64,000 bases of DNA, from NCBI RefSeq assembly GCF_024171525.1, contig NZ_JALJZY010000004.1, positions 62,001-126,000 of the forward strand, read 5' to 3'. This document shows positions 48,467 to 57,185 of this stretch, piece by piece. Position 1 is the first letter of the stretch. The number at the start of each line of letters is the position of its first letter. Origin of the DNA: Neisseriaceae bacterium HSC-16F19 (GTDB lineage: Bacteria; Pseudomonadota; Gammaproteobacteria; Burkholderiales; Neisseriaceae). Both the position numbers and the translations under genes were made by a program. The notes beneath the pieces were generated by a model that saw only the letters and a list, made by a program, of their open reading frames with translations, was not told the DNA's origin and made no database searches.

Positions 48467-49558
48467 TCAAATCACAAATTCCACCATTTCCGGCAGGCTT
48501 AGCACCTGTTTTTGGTTGGGCTCCAGCCATACGCTATCGCCGGGCAGCAGCGGCGCTTGGCGGTAGGCGATGTGGGGCAGGCTCGCCTGGATGCCTTTGG
48601 GCGGATTGGGCAAATCCGTCCAGTGCAGGCGCAGTTGTACGGCGGCTCCGGCGGTGTGCACGCTGTCCACCTGCGCCCGGCCTATGGTTTGGGGGGCGGG
48701 GCTGCGGTGCAGCGTCCATTCGTGCGGACGCACAAATACGGTCACGTTCTGGCGCGCTTGGGGGTGCGGGGTGAGGGTTTCGCGATAATCGCCGATAATG
48801 AGCTGCCCCTGCTCGATGGCGGCAAAATCCAGGGCATTGGTTTCGCCCAAAAACTCGTTGACAAACAGGGTTTTGGGCGTGTGATACAGCGATTCGCCGC
48901 TGCCAATCTGCTCGATCACGCCGTGGTTCATCACCACAATCTGATCCGCCATTTCCAGGGCTTCTTCCTGATCGTGCGTGACCAACAGCGCGGTAATGCC
49001 CAATTCCTGCTGAATCTGTCTGAGCCAGGCGCGCAACTCTTTGCGCACTTTGGCGTCCAGCGCGCCGAAAGGCTCGTCCAAGAGCAAGAGTTTCGGTTCG
49101 GTGGCCAAGGCGCGCGCCAGGGCAATGCGCTGGCGCTGGCCGCCGGAAAGCTGTGCTGGATAGGCACGGGCCAGATGTTCCAGCTGCACCAGTTTGAGCA
49201 GCGCTTCCACGCGGGAGCGGATGGCGGCTTTGTCCGGACGCTGCGCGCGCGGGCGCACTTCCAAACCGAAGGCGATGTTGTCGGCTACATTCATATGCCG
49301 GAACAGGGCGTAATGCTGGAACATAAAACCGATATGGCGCTCGCGCACGCTCAAATGGGAAACGTCCTGGCCGTCGAAGAGGATTTGCCCGCTGCTGGCG
49401 GCCTCCAGCCCGGCAATAATGCGCAACAGCGTGGTCTTGCCGCAGCCGCTGGGACCGAGCAGGGCGGTGAGGCTGCCTGAAGCAGCGCTTAAATTGATGT
49501 CGTTTAAGGCGGTAAAACTGCCGAACTGCTTGTTGAGGTTTTTGATTTCGATGGACAT
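48467..49558 (-). CDS. cysA: sulfate/thiosulfate ABC transporter ATP-binding protein
   Basis: A 363-aa ATPase powering sulfate import. Walker A GPSGCGKTT, signature LSGGQRQRIALARALATEPKLLLLDEPFGALD, and the CysA-type C-terminal TOBE-like domain (VTVFVRPHEWTLHR) are visible. It is the last gene of the leftward cysT-cysW-sbp-cysA cluster, separated from sbp by 364 bases of repeats. The frame extends upstream only in other phases, so the ATG at 49558 is natural. A DUS is embedded in the Walker A region's downstream coding sequence. Confidence 0.95.
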   Translation of the reverse strand: MSIEIKNLNKQFGSFTALNDINLSAASGSLTALLGPSGCGKTTLLRIIAGLEAASSGQILFDGQDVSHLSVRERHIGFMFQHYALFRHMNVADNIAFGLEVRPRAQRPDKAAIRSRVEALLKLVQLEHLARAYPAQLSGGQRQRIALARALATEPKLLLLDEPFGALDAKVRKELRAWLRQIQQELGITALLVTHDQEEALEMADQIVVMNHGVIEQIGSGESLYHTPKTLFVNEFLGETNALDFAAIEQGQLIIGDYRETLTPHPQARQNVTVFVRPHEWTLHRSPAPQTIGRAQVDSVHTAGAAVQLRLHWTDLPNPPKGIQASLPHIAYRQAPLLPGDSVWLEPNQKQVLSLPEMVEFVI

Positions 49559-49922
49559 TTTTTATCCTTGGCCGTAACGGGGGCGAAACCGGCGGTAGGG
49601 TGGGTGCAAGCACCCACGCGTGTTGTCGGGTGGCCGACAGTGCATTCGTTCTAGCATCAGATGGATTTGCACAGTGCAGCGCGTGGGTGCAAGCCCCCCT
49701 ACGCCTGCTGCTCAAAACATAAAACAGATTCTGCGACTCCGCTTCGCTGCGCGCAGAATGACGGATTGCGGTCATCCTGCGCGCAGTCGCAGGATCTTGA
49801 TTGGGCTTTGCGTCGGGCATAAATGCCCGACCTACGGCTGGCGTCAGATGGATTTGCACAGGGCAGCGCGTGGGTGCAAGCACTCACCCTACATGTGGTT
49901 TTATGTTTCAGGCAGCCTTGCC
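49559..49922. repeat. gene-free interval of REPs and direct repeats
   Basis: GTAGGGTGGGTGCAAGCACC hairpin (49595-49617); an inverted relative at 49684-49702; a TCTGCGAC / GCAGGATCTTGATT unit (49732-49800); and a CGTCGGGCAT hairpin ending CTAC (49812-49835). A ~40-bp stretch containing CAGATGGATTTGCACAG is directly repeated near 49660 and 49847. No gene is seen; it may weaken read-through from sbp to cysA. Confidence 0.7.
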
Positions 49923-50951
49923 TTATTTCTGGCTGTATATCTGGTCAAACACCCCGCCGTCGGCAAAAAAACGCTGCTGCGCTTCTTGCCAGCCGCCGAA
50001 ATCACGGTCGATTTCCACCATGGCAATTTCGGGAAACTGGGTTTTGAATTCGGCCAAGATTTCCGGGTTGCTGGGGCGGTAGAAATGTTTGGCCGCCAGC
50101 CGTTGTGCGGCGGGGGTATAGAGTTGTTCCAAATAGGCTTGCGCCACGGCGGCTGTGCCTTTTTCTTGGGCGATGGCATTCACCACGGCCACCGGCGGCT
50201 CGCACAAAATGGAAATAGAAGGAGTGATGATTTCAAATTCGCCGGGGCGGCTTTTTTGCGCCAGATAGGCTTCGTTTTCCCAGGCCAGGAGCACATCACC
50301 GAGATTGCGCTCGGTAAATGACAAGGTCGAGCCGCGGGCGCCGCTGTCCATCACCGGTACGCGGCGGTACAGCTGGCGCACAAATTCCTGTGCCGCTGCG
50401 TCACCGCCTTGTTGGCGGCCGTAGGCCCAGGCGGCGAGGAAATTCCAGCGCGCGCCGCCGGAGGTTTTCGGATTCGGGGTAATCACCGCCACATCATCGC
50501 GCACCAAATCGCCCCAGTCGCGGATGTTTTTGGGATTGTCCTTGCGCACCAAAAACACGATGGTGGAGGTGTAAGGCGTGCTGTTATTGGGCAGCTGCGC
50601 CTGCCAGTCGGCCTGAATCAGTTCCTTGCCGCCGCCGTTGACGGCATCGATGTCACCGGCCAAAGCGAGGCTGACCACATCGGCTTTCAAACCGTTGCGC
50701 ACCGCCAGAGCCTGTTTGCCGGAACCGGCATTGGATTGCTGGATATCCACTTCCTGGCCGTGCTGTTCGCGCCAGTATTGCTGAAACTGCGGGTTGTATT
50801 CCTGGTAAAACTCCCGCGTCGGGTCGTAGGAAACATTGAGCAGGCTGATTTTGCCCTGGGTGTCGGCGTTGCCGCCTTGTCCGGCATCGGGGGCACAGGC
50901 AGCCAGACCCAAGAGGGCGGTGAGCAGCAGGGATAGGGTGGTGTGTTTCAT
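49923..50951 (-). CDS. sbp: sulfate-binding protein, predicted lipoprotein
   Basis: A 342-aa periplasmic solute-binding protein. The signal MKHTTLSLLLTALLGLAACAPD has a lipobox (LAAC, Cys 19), so it is membrane-anchored. Sulfate-binding family segments are LLNVSYDPTREFYQEYNPQFQQYW, NAGSGKQALAVRNGLKADVVSLALAGDIDAV, ITPNPKTSGGARWNFLAAW and VLLAWENEAYLA. The ATG at 50951 is set by the signal peptide; the open frame to 51023 crosses a REP pair. It lies between the permease and ATPase genes of the same transporter. Confidence 0.93.
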   Translation of the reverse strand: MKHTTLSLLLTALLGLAACAPDAGQGGNADTQGKISLLNVSYDPTREFYQEYNPQFQQYWREQHGQEVDIQQSNAGSGKQALAVRNGLKADVVSLALAGDIDAVNGGGKELIQADWQAQLPNNSTPYTSTIVFLVRKDNPKNIRDWGDLVRDDVAVITPNPKTSGGARWNFLAAWAYGRQQGGDAAAQEFVRQLYRRVPVMDSGARGSTLSFTERNLGDVLLAWENEAYLAQKSRPGEFEIITPSISILCEPPVAVVNAIAQEKGTAAVAQAYLEQLYTPAAQRLAAKHFYRPSNPEILAEFKTQFPEIAMVEIDRDFGGWQEAQQRFFADGGVFDQIYSQK

Positions 50952-50967
50952 GGGGGGCTCCTTATCA

Positions 50968-51038
50968 GTAGGTCGGGCATGGATGCCCGACAGGTTTTTG
51001 CTTTGCGCTTTGTCGTCGGGCATAAATGCCCGACCTAC
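50968..51038. repeat. GTAG-headed BIME between cysW and sbp
   Basis: GTAGGTCGGGCATGG hairpin (50968-50991) and its inverted partner ending CTAC (51015-51038). Related units are at 49812, 60267 and 60458. Confidence 0.78.
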
Positions 51039-51054
51039 ATTTGCCCTTGCGTTT

Positions 51055-51882
51055 TCAGGCAGCCTTGGCCGACAACTTCTGCTGCCGCCAGTCCAAAAAA
51101 TTCTGCAAGGCCAAAGTCAGCAGGGCCAGTAGTGCCAGCAGGCTGGAGAGGGCAAAGGCGCCGACGAGGTTGTAATCGTTGTATAAAATTTCCACTTGCA
51201 AAGGCAGGGTGGTTTGGCCGCGGACGTGTCCCGACACCATGCTCACCGCGCCGAATTCGCCCATGGCGCGCGCATTGGTGAGAATAATGCCGTAGAGCAG
51301 CGCCCATTTGATATTGGGCAGGGTTACGCGCCAGAACATCTGCCGGGCATTGGCGCCCAAAACCAGCGCGGCTTCTTCTTCCAGACTGCCTTGCGCCTGC
51401 ATCAGCGGAATCAGCTCGCGCGCCACAAACGGAAAGGTGACAAACAGCGTGGCCAGCACCATGCCGGGCAGGGCAAAGATAATCTGGATGTTGTGGCTTT
51501 CCAGCCAGCCGCCCAGCGTGCTGTGGGCGCCGAACAGCAGCACGAACATCAAACCGGCCACCACCGGCGACACCGAAAACGGCAAGTCCAAGAGCGTGGT
51601 CAAAAGCTGCTTGCCGCGGAAATCAAAGCGGGTCAGCAGCCAGGCCAGCGCAATGCCCAGCACTGCATTGAGCGGCACCACAATGGCGGCAATGGTCAAA
51701 GTGAGCCTGAGGGCATGCAGTGCTTCCGGATGGGTGAGCGCATCCACATACAGCCGCCAGCCTTGGCCCAAGGCGTAATAAAACACCGACAACAGCGGCA
51801 CAATCAGCATCAGCGCCAGAAACAGCAGTGCGACGGCAATCAAAATCAGGCGCAGCCAGCGCGGTTCGGTTAAATGCTTCAT
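51055..51882 (-). CDS. cysW: sulfate ABC transporter permease CysW
   Basis: A 275-aa inner-membrane permease with six hydrophobic helices. The EAA loop LIPLMQAQGSLEEEAALVLGANARQMFWRVTLPNIKWALLYGIILTNARAMGEFGAVSMVSG is typical of CysW. The ATG at 51882 (MKHLTEPRWLRLILIAVALLFL) is preferred; an in-frame start at 51903 would add seven residues. It follows cysT by 33 bases and pairs with it to form the channel. Confidence 0.94.
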   Translation of the reverse strand: MKHLTEPRWLRLILIAVALLFLALMLIVPLLSVFYYALGQGWRLYVDALTHPEALHALRLTLTIAAIVVPLNAVLGIALAWLLTRFDFRGKQLLTTLLDLPFSVSPVVAGLMFVLLFGAHSTLGGWLESHNIQIIFALPGMVLATLFVTFPFVARELIPLMQAQGSLEEEAALVLGANARQMFWRVTLPNIKWALLYGIILTNARAMGEFGAVSMVSGHVRGQTTLPLQVEILYNDYNLVGAFALSSLLALLALLTLALQNFLDWRQQKLSAKAA

Positions 51883-51915
51883 ATCAGTTCCCAATACAAA
51901 CACAGGATGCGGTTT

Positions 51916-52734
51916 TTAACGCCCCGTCCGCCGGCCCAAACGCCATTGCCACACATTGAGTGCAAACAAAATGGCAAAGGAAATCATCAGCATAAACAGC
52001 GCCACGGCACCGGCACCGGCGATGTCAAAGAGCTCGAATTTGGCGGCGATAATCAGCGGCAGAATTTCCGACTGCATGGGGATATTGCCGGCCACAAAAA
52101 TCACCGAACCGTATTCGCCGGTGGCGCGGGCAAAAGCCATACCGGCACCGGTCACCAGCGCAGGCAGGATTTCCGGCAGCACCACCCGACGCAGGGTGGT
52201 GAAACGTCCGGCACCCAGCGTGGCGGCGGCTTCTTCGTATTCGGCCGACAATTCTTCCAATACCGGCTGCACCGCACGCACCACAAAGGGCAGGCTCACC
52301 ACCACCAGCGCCAGCCAGATGCCCAGCGGGGTAAAGGCGATTTTGAAGGGAAACCATTGCCCGATGAGGCCGTTGGGGGCGTACAGCGTGGCCAGCGCAA
52401 TGCCGGTCACCGCCGTCGGCAGGGCAAAGGGCAGGTCCACCAGCGCATTCACCAGTTTTTGGCCGGGAAAGTCATAACGCACCAGCACCCAGGCGATGAG
52501 GGTGCCGAAAAACACATTGGTCAGCGCCGCCAGAAAAGCGGTTTTCAAGGTCAGCCACACCGCAAACAGCACCCTGGGCTCCAGAATGGCGGCCCAAAAA
52601 TCCCGCCAGCCCATGCCCTGCACCGTGAAGAGCAGCATGGCAAAAGGCAGCAGCACCAGCAGCGACAAGGCAAACACGCTGATGCCGAAGCTGAGCTTGA
52701 ATGCGGGCAGGATGGTGGGGGATTTCAATATCAT
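51916..52734 (-). CDS. cysT: sulfate ABC transporter permease CysT
   Basis: A 272-aa inner-membrane permease. Helices begin with KLSFGISVFALSLLVLLPFAMLLF. The EAA loop is AVQPVLEELSAEYEEAAATLGAGRFTTLRRVVLPEILPALVTGAGMAFARATGEYGSVIFVAGN, the CysT/CysU signature. The ATG at 52734 (MILKSPTILPAFK) is set by homology; the frame upstream to 52920 runs through a repeat. First gene of the uptake cluster, divergent from cysG. Confidence 0.94.
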   Translation of the reverse strand: MILKSPTILPAFKLSFGISVFALSLLVLLPFAMLLFTVQGMGWRDFWAAILEPRVLFAVWLTLKTAFLAALTNVFFGTLIAWVLVRYDFPGQKLVNALVDLPFALPTAVTGIALATLYAPNGLIGQWFPFKIAFTPLGIWLALVVVSLPFVVRAVQPVLEELSAEYEEAAATLGAGRFTTLRRVVLPEILPALVTGAGMAFARATGEYGSVIFVAGNIPMQSEILPLIIAAKFELFDIAGAGAVALFMLMISFAILFALNVWQWRLGRRTGR

Positions 52735-52923
52735 GGTGGGTATCGTTTGGGGTGTGGGCGGGTGGGGTAACTTGAATATCCGTACAAGTGCTTTCTCTGG
52801 TGGGCAATCCAGATCCTGCGACTGGCGCGCAGGATGACAGCAGTCCGTCATTCTGCGCGTAGCGGCAGCGAAGTCGCAGAATCTGTGTTTCTTGTATTCA
52901 GGCAGCTTTATGAGTAACAAGCT
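52735..52923. repeat. cysT upstream region with a GCAGGATGAC-type repeat
   Basis: Bases 52807-52887 hold an inverted arrangement of ATCCTGCGACTGG / CGCAGGATGAC and TCATTCTGCG / CGCAGAATCT units, the family also seen near 4958, 14383, 49732, 56044 and 60300. Any cysT promoter must lie in or before this repeat; none is clear to me. Confidence 0.55.
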
Positions 52924-53119
52924 GCAACCTTTGCAAAACTACTTTCAGGCAGCCTAAAACCTTAGCTGCCGTCATTCCCGCGAACGCGGGAATCCATCTA
53001 TCTGTTTATGAATCCATTGTTTTATAGTGATTTCTTAAATATTTCCATGGATTCCCGCGTTCGCGGGAATGACGTCGGTTTTATGTTTGTGGTGGCACAT
53101 GAGGTTTTGCAAAGGTCTC
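52924..53119. repeat. NIME-like module, intact (196 bp)
   Basis: Ends CAACCTTTGCAAAA-like (left, decayed) and TTTTGCAAAGGTCTC (right). dRS3 copies are at 52974-52993 and 53051-53070. It separates the two divergent sulfate operons. Confidence 0.8.
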
Positions 53120-53319
53120 AGGCTGCCTGAAAACCGGGCGAACTCTAAAGCAATCGTCTCTTGCGCCCAAAGAATAAAAAGGCTTTTGGATATAGCCAAA
53201 ATGTCTAAAGCGCGTGTTTTATGCGTAAAATAATTGATTTGCCGATTTTTATTCCATTTATACGTCTTTGGCATTTATTCGCTGCAAAAAATCAAAACCG
53301 CTTTCCCGTCAAAACATTA

Positions 53320-53350
53320 AAGCGCCCCGGCGGGCGCTTAGTGTTTTTTC
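53320..53350 (+). terminator. terminator-like hairpin in the cysG leader
   Basis: AAGCGCCC, CGGC loop, GGGCGCTT, then AGTGTTTTTTCTT. It is oriented as a rightward terminator but lies 110 bases before cysG with no gene in front of it (53120-53319 is AT-rich and non-coding). It could be an attenuator of the cys operon or the end of a small RNA. Confidence 0.5.
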
Positions 53351-53461
53351 TTCTAAGCATAGAAACAAGGGTTCTTTTTCAAACGGCCTGCAAAAACACT
53401 ACGATGCGCCCCGTTTGCAACCCATACAGCCTGCCGCAAGAGCAGCTGCCCCCAGAATTTC

Positions 53462-54847
53462 ATGAACACATTCCCCCTATTTGCCAACCTGCAAAACCGC
53501 CCGGTGCTGGTGGTGGGCGGCGGCACGGTGGCGGCGCGCAAAATCCGCATGTTGCTCAAAGCACAGGCACAGGTGCGGGTGGTGGCGCCGCGTCTGCACG
53601 CCGAATTGCAGGCGCTCTACGCAGAAAAACAGTTTGAATGGCTGGCCGAAGGCTTTGCGCCCGAACAGCTGGACACGGTATTTCTGGCCATCGCCGCCAG
53701 TGCGGACGCGGATTTGAACCGCACCGTGTTTCAGGCAGCCGAAGCGCGTTGCCGCTTGTGCAATGTGGTGGACGAGGCCGAGTTGTGCAGCTTTATCGTG
53801 CCCGCGGTGATTGACCGCAGCCCCGTACAGATTGCGGTGTCCAGCAATGCGCAGGCACCGGTGCTGGCGCGTTTGTGGCGGGAAAAATTGGAAAGCCTGC
53901 TGCCGCAGCATTTGGGTGCGGTGGCGGCACAGGCCGGGCAGTGGCGCGGCCGGGTGAAGGAGAAATTCGCCGATGTGGCGCAACGGCGCCGTTTTTGGGA
54001 GGGCGTATTCGCCCATCCGCAATACCAACTCTTGCACGAGCAGGGCGATGCGGTGGCGGCGGAACAGGTTTTGCAGCAGCTTTTGCATGACAGCGCCCCG
54101 ACAGGCGGTTCCGTAGCCTTGGTCGGTGCCGGTGTCGGCGATGCCGGTTTGCTGACCTTGAAAGGTCTGCAACACATTCAGGCAGCCGATGTGGTGCTCT
54201 ACGACGCCTTGGTGTCCGAGCAGGTGCTGGATTTGGTGCGCCGCGATGCGGAGAAAATTTTTGTCGGCAAACGCGCGCGCAATCACAGCGTGCAGCAGGC
54301 CGAAACCAACCGCCTGCTGGTGGAACTGGCGCAACAGGGCAAACGCGTGGTGCGGCTTAAAGGCGGCGACCCCTTTGTCTTTGGCCGCGGCGCCGAAGAA
54401 TTGCAGGCGCTGCGCGCGCACGGCATTCCCTATGTGGTGGTGCCCGGCGTCACCGCCGCGCTGGCCGCCACCGCCTATGCGGGCATTCCGCTGACCCACC
54501 GCGACCGTGCGCAAACGGCCATGTTGGTGACCGGCCATTGCCAGCCCGACGGCCGCGAACTGCATTGGCAGACGCTGGCGCAGGGCAATCAGACGCTGGT
54601 GGTGTATATGGGCACGATTAAAGCGGCCGAGCTCGTCGAAAACCTGTTGGCGCACGGCCGCGCGGCAGACACGCCGGTGGCGGTGATTTCCCACGGCACC
54701 TTGCCGACGCAGCAGGTTTTGGGCGGAACTTTGGCCGAACTGCCGCAGCTGGCCGCCCAAGCCCCGGCCCCGGCCCTGATTGTGGTGGGCGAGACCGCGG
54801 CGCTGCATCGGGAACTGGCGTGGTTTCAGCCTAATAAGGCTGCCTGA
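53462..54847 (+). CDS. cysG: siroheme synthase (fused CysG)
   Basis: A 461-aa trifunctional enzyme making siroheme for sulfite reductase. The N-terminal half is the precorrin-2 dehydrogenase/ferrochelatase (NRPVLVVGGGTVAARKIRMLLKAQAQVRVVAPRL). The C-terminal half is uroporphyrinogen III methyltransferase (VGAGVGDAGLLTLKGLQHIQAADVVLYDALVS, RLKGGDPFVFGRGAEELQAL, VVPGVTAALAATAYAGIPLTHRD). A DUS is read as FQAAEARC. The ATG at 53462 gives MNTFPLFANLQNRPV. First gene of the rightward sulfate-reduction cluster. Confidence 0.97.
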   Translation: MNTFPLFANLQNRPVLVVGGGTVAARKIRMLLKAQAQVRVVAPRLHAELQALYAEKQFEWLAEGFAPEQLDTVFLAIAASADADLNRTVFQAAEARCRLCNVVDEAELCSFIVPAVIDRSPVQIAVSSNAQAPVLARLWREKLESLLPQHLGAVAAQAGQWRGRVKEKFADVAQRRRFWEGVFAHPQYQLLHEQGDAVAAEQVLQQLLHDSAPTGGSVALVGAGVGDAGLLTLKGLQHIQAADVVLYDALVSEQVLDLVRRDAEKIFVGKRARNHSVQQAETNRLLVELAQQGKRVVRLKGGDPFVFGRGAEELQALRAHGIPYVVVPGVTAALAATAYAGIPLTHRDRAQTAMLVTGHCQPDGRELHWQTLAQGNQTLVVYMGTIKAAELVENLLAHGRAADTPVAVISHGTLPTQQVLGGTLAELPQLAAQAPAPALIVVGETAALHRELAWFQPNKAA

Positions 54848-55225
54848 AAGAATTCAGGCACACCGAAGTGATGAGCTGCGCAAGTCCGCTGCGCTACTCC
54901 CGCGCAAACGCATTACTGTTTGGAGAATATTCTCAGCTTGCATCCGGCAATGTGAACAGCATCGGCAACGTAAGCCCCTCGCCCGTGGGAGAGGGGTTGG
55001 GGAGAGGGCTAAACGTTTGTGCTTGCAGTAAGCCACTCAAAATACAGACAGCCGTTCACAGCCCTCTCCCTAGCCCTCTCCCGCGGGCGAGGGAACACAG
55101 ACGCCCTTATCGTTTCAGGTAGCCTTTTTCGAGTTGAAAACAAGCTCTGGGCCTTGAAAATAAAGACAGGCAGGCTTTTCAAGGCTGCCTGAAAAACAAA
55201 ACAGATTAAAAAAGAGAACACCAAC
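54848..55225. repeat. gene-free interval with long GC-rich inverted repeat
   Basis: CCCTCGCCCGTGGGAGAGG (54976-55010) and its complement (55060-55093) form a ~34-bp imperfect stem with a 49-base loop. Similar architecture is inside the MITE at 2680-2992. Two DUS-like motifs flank it. No coding frame is convincing. Confidence 0.65.
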
Positions 55226-55954
55226 ATGCCCAAACCCACACTATGGCAGATACCCGAACCCGGCACAGACGTGCTGGCGGCACTGCCCGCCAAAACTGCG
55301 GTACTGGCCGAACGCCTGCGCCACATTGCCGCCGGGCATCAAGATGTCCGCTTGGCCAGCAGTCTGGCGGCGGAAGACATGCTGTTAACCGATGTGATTG
55401 CCGCCCAGGCTTTGCCCATCAGCGTTTTTACCTTGCAGACCGGTCGTCTGAATGCCGAAACGCTGGCCTTGCTGGCACAAGTGCCGCAGCGTTATCCGCA
55501 ACTGGCGTGGGCGGTGTATGCGCCGGATGCGGCGGCGGTGGCGCACTATGTGCAGACCCACGGCGAAAACGCGTTTTACCACAGCGTGGACTTGCGGCGG
55601 GAATGCTGCCGCATCCGCAAAATCGAACCCTTGGAGCGCGCCCTGGCCGGGGCGGATGCCTGGCTCACCGGCCAGCGCCGCGAACAGTCGCCCACCCGCG
55701 AAGCCTTGCCCTTGGCCGAAACCGATGCCGCGCGCGGCATGGCCAAATACAACCCGATTTACGACTGGACGGAGGCCGAGGTATGGGCCTATGTCCGCAC
55801 ACACGACGTACCCGTCAATGCCTTGTACCGCCAGGGCTATCCCAGCATAGGCTGCGAGCCGTGCACCCGCCCGGTGCGCTTGGGCGAAGACATCCGCGCC
55901 GGGCGCTGGTGGTGGGAGAGCCGCGACAGCAAAGAATGCGGTTTGCACAAATAA
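55226..55954 (+). CDS. cysH: adenylylsulfate (APS) reductase, CysH family
   Basis: A 242-aa thiol-dependent reductase giving sulfite. The paired cysteines C127-C128 (RRECCRIRK) and C210/C213 (GCEPCTRP) are the 4Fe-4S ligands that distinguish APS reductases from the E. coli PAPS type. C238 (ECGLH) is the catalytic Cys. The PP-loop-like SSLAAEDMLLTD is present. This fits the absence of a cysC kinase: APS made by CysDN is reduced directly. The ATG at 55226 follows AAAAGAGAACACC. cysD lies 174 bases on, past a BIME. Confidence 0.94.
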   Translation: MPKPTLWQIPEPGTDVLAALPAKTAVLAERLRHIAAGHQDVRLASSLAAEDMLLTDVIAAQALPISVFTLQTGRLNAETLALLAQVPQRYPQLAWAVYAPDAAAVAHYVQTHGENAFYHSVDLRRECCRIRKIEPLERALAGADAWLTGQRREQSPTREALPLAETDAARGMAKYNPIYDWTEAEVWAYVRTHDVPVNALYRQGYPSIGCEPCTRPVRLGEDIRAGRWWWESRDSKECGLHK

Positions 55955-55973
55955 ACCTGCGGACAACGCCAAG

Positions 55974-56032
55974 GTAGGTCGGCTCTCCGAGCCGACGCAT
56001 CGGTATCAAGTCGGCTCGGAGAGCCGACCTAC
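55974..56032. repeat. GTAG-headed BIME between cysH and cysD
   Basis: Same pair as 14470-14528 and 39618-39678, followed by a GCGCAGTCGCAGGATCTTGA unit at 56044-56073. Confidence 0.78.
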
Positions 56033-56128
56033 GGTTAACTGTGGTCATCCTGCGCGCAGTCGCAGGATCTTGATCAGGCGCTTTGAACTACCCGGAAAGC
56101 TGCCTGAAAAACAGATTAAGGAAACACA

Positions 56129-57043
56129 ATGTCTATTCAAAACGAACATCTGGATGACTTGGAAGCGGAGAGCATCTACATCATCCGCGAGGTGATTGCC
56201 ACCGCCCAAAATCCCGCGCTGCTGTTTTCCGGCGGCAAAGACAGCGTGGTGCTGCTGGCGCTGGCGGTAAAAGCGTTTGCCATCGAAGGCCGCGCCCTGA
56301 AGCTGCCGTTCAAGCTGGTGCATGTCGATACCGGCCACAATTATCCGGAAGTGATTGCCTTTCGTGACCAAACCGTGGCGGCCACCGGGGTGGAGCTGGT
56401 GGTGGGCAGCGTGGAGGAATCCATACGCAAAGGCACGGTGGTATTGCGTCACGAGCTGGCTTCGCGCAACGCCGCCCAAGCGGTGACGCTGATGGAAACC
56501 ATAGAAGCGCACGGTTTCGATGCGCTGATGGGCGGGGCGCGCCGCGATGAGGAAAAAGCGCGTGCCAAAGAGCGCATTTTTTCCTTCCGCGACGAATTCG
56601 GCCAATGGAACCCGAAAAACCAGCGTCCGGAATTGTGGTCGCTGTATAACACGCGCCTGTTTGCCGGTGAAAACATGCGCGTGTTCCCGATTTCCAACTG
56701 GACGGAATTGGACGTCTGGCAATACATCGCCCGCGAAGGGCTGGCGCTGCCGCCGATTTATTACGCCCACCAACGCGAAGTGGTGGCGCGCGGCGATTTG
56801 CTGGTGCCGGTAACGGAACTCACACCGAAGCGGGACAACGAAGTCTCCGAAATCCGCAGCGTGCGTTTCCGCACCGTAGGCGATATTTCCTGTACCTGCC
56901 CGGTGGCGAGCACCGCCGCCACGCCGGAAGCGATTATTGCGGAAACGGCGGCGGCCACGGTATCGGAACGCAGTGCCACGCGCATGGACGACCGCACATC
57001 GGAAGCGGCTATGGAAGAGCGCAAAAAGCAGGGTTATTTTTGA
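56129..57043 (+). CDS. cysD: sulfate adenylyltransferase subunit 2
   Basis: A 304-aa PP-loop ATPase that adenylates sulfate together with CysN. The motif LLFSGGKDSVVLLALAVKAF (residues ~31-50) is the PP-loop. HVDTGHNYPEVIAFRD, GGARRDEEKARAKERIFSFRDEFGQWNPKNQRPELW and FPISNWTELDVWQYI are CysD hallmarks. The ATG at 56129 follows a DUS and AAGGAAAC. Length is normal. Confidence 0.97.
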   Translation: MSIQNEHLDDLEAESIYIIREVIATAQNPALLFSGGKDSVVLLALAVKAFAIEGRALKLPFKLVHVDTGHNYPEVIAFRDQTVAATGVELVVGSVEESIRKGTVVLRHELASRNAAQAVTLMETIEAHGFDALMGGARRDEEKARAKERIFSFRDEFGQWNPKNQRPELWSLYNTRLFAGENMRVFPISNWTELDVWQYIAREGLALPPIYYAHQREVVARGDLLVPVTELTPKRDNEVSEIRSVRFRTVGDISCTCPVASTAATPEAIIAETAAATVSERSATRMDDRTSEAAMEERKKQGYF

Positions 57044-57185
57044 GTCGGTCGAAGACCCAACAAAAAACAACAAAAAAAACCAACACTTCTCCAAAAAATA
57101 TTGGATTGGGCAACCCAAACTACAGCCCGTACAGCCTTTCAGGCAGCCTTACAGACCAACACCACCTTAAACAAAGAGAACACCC

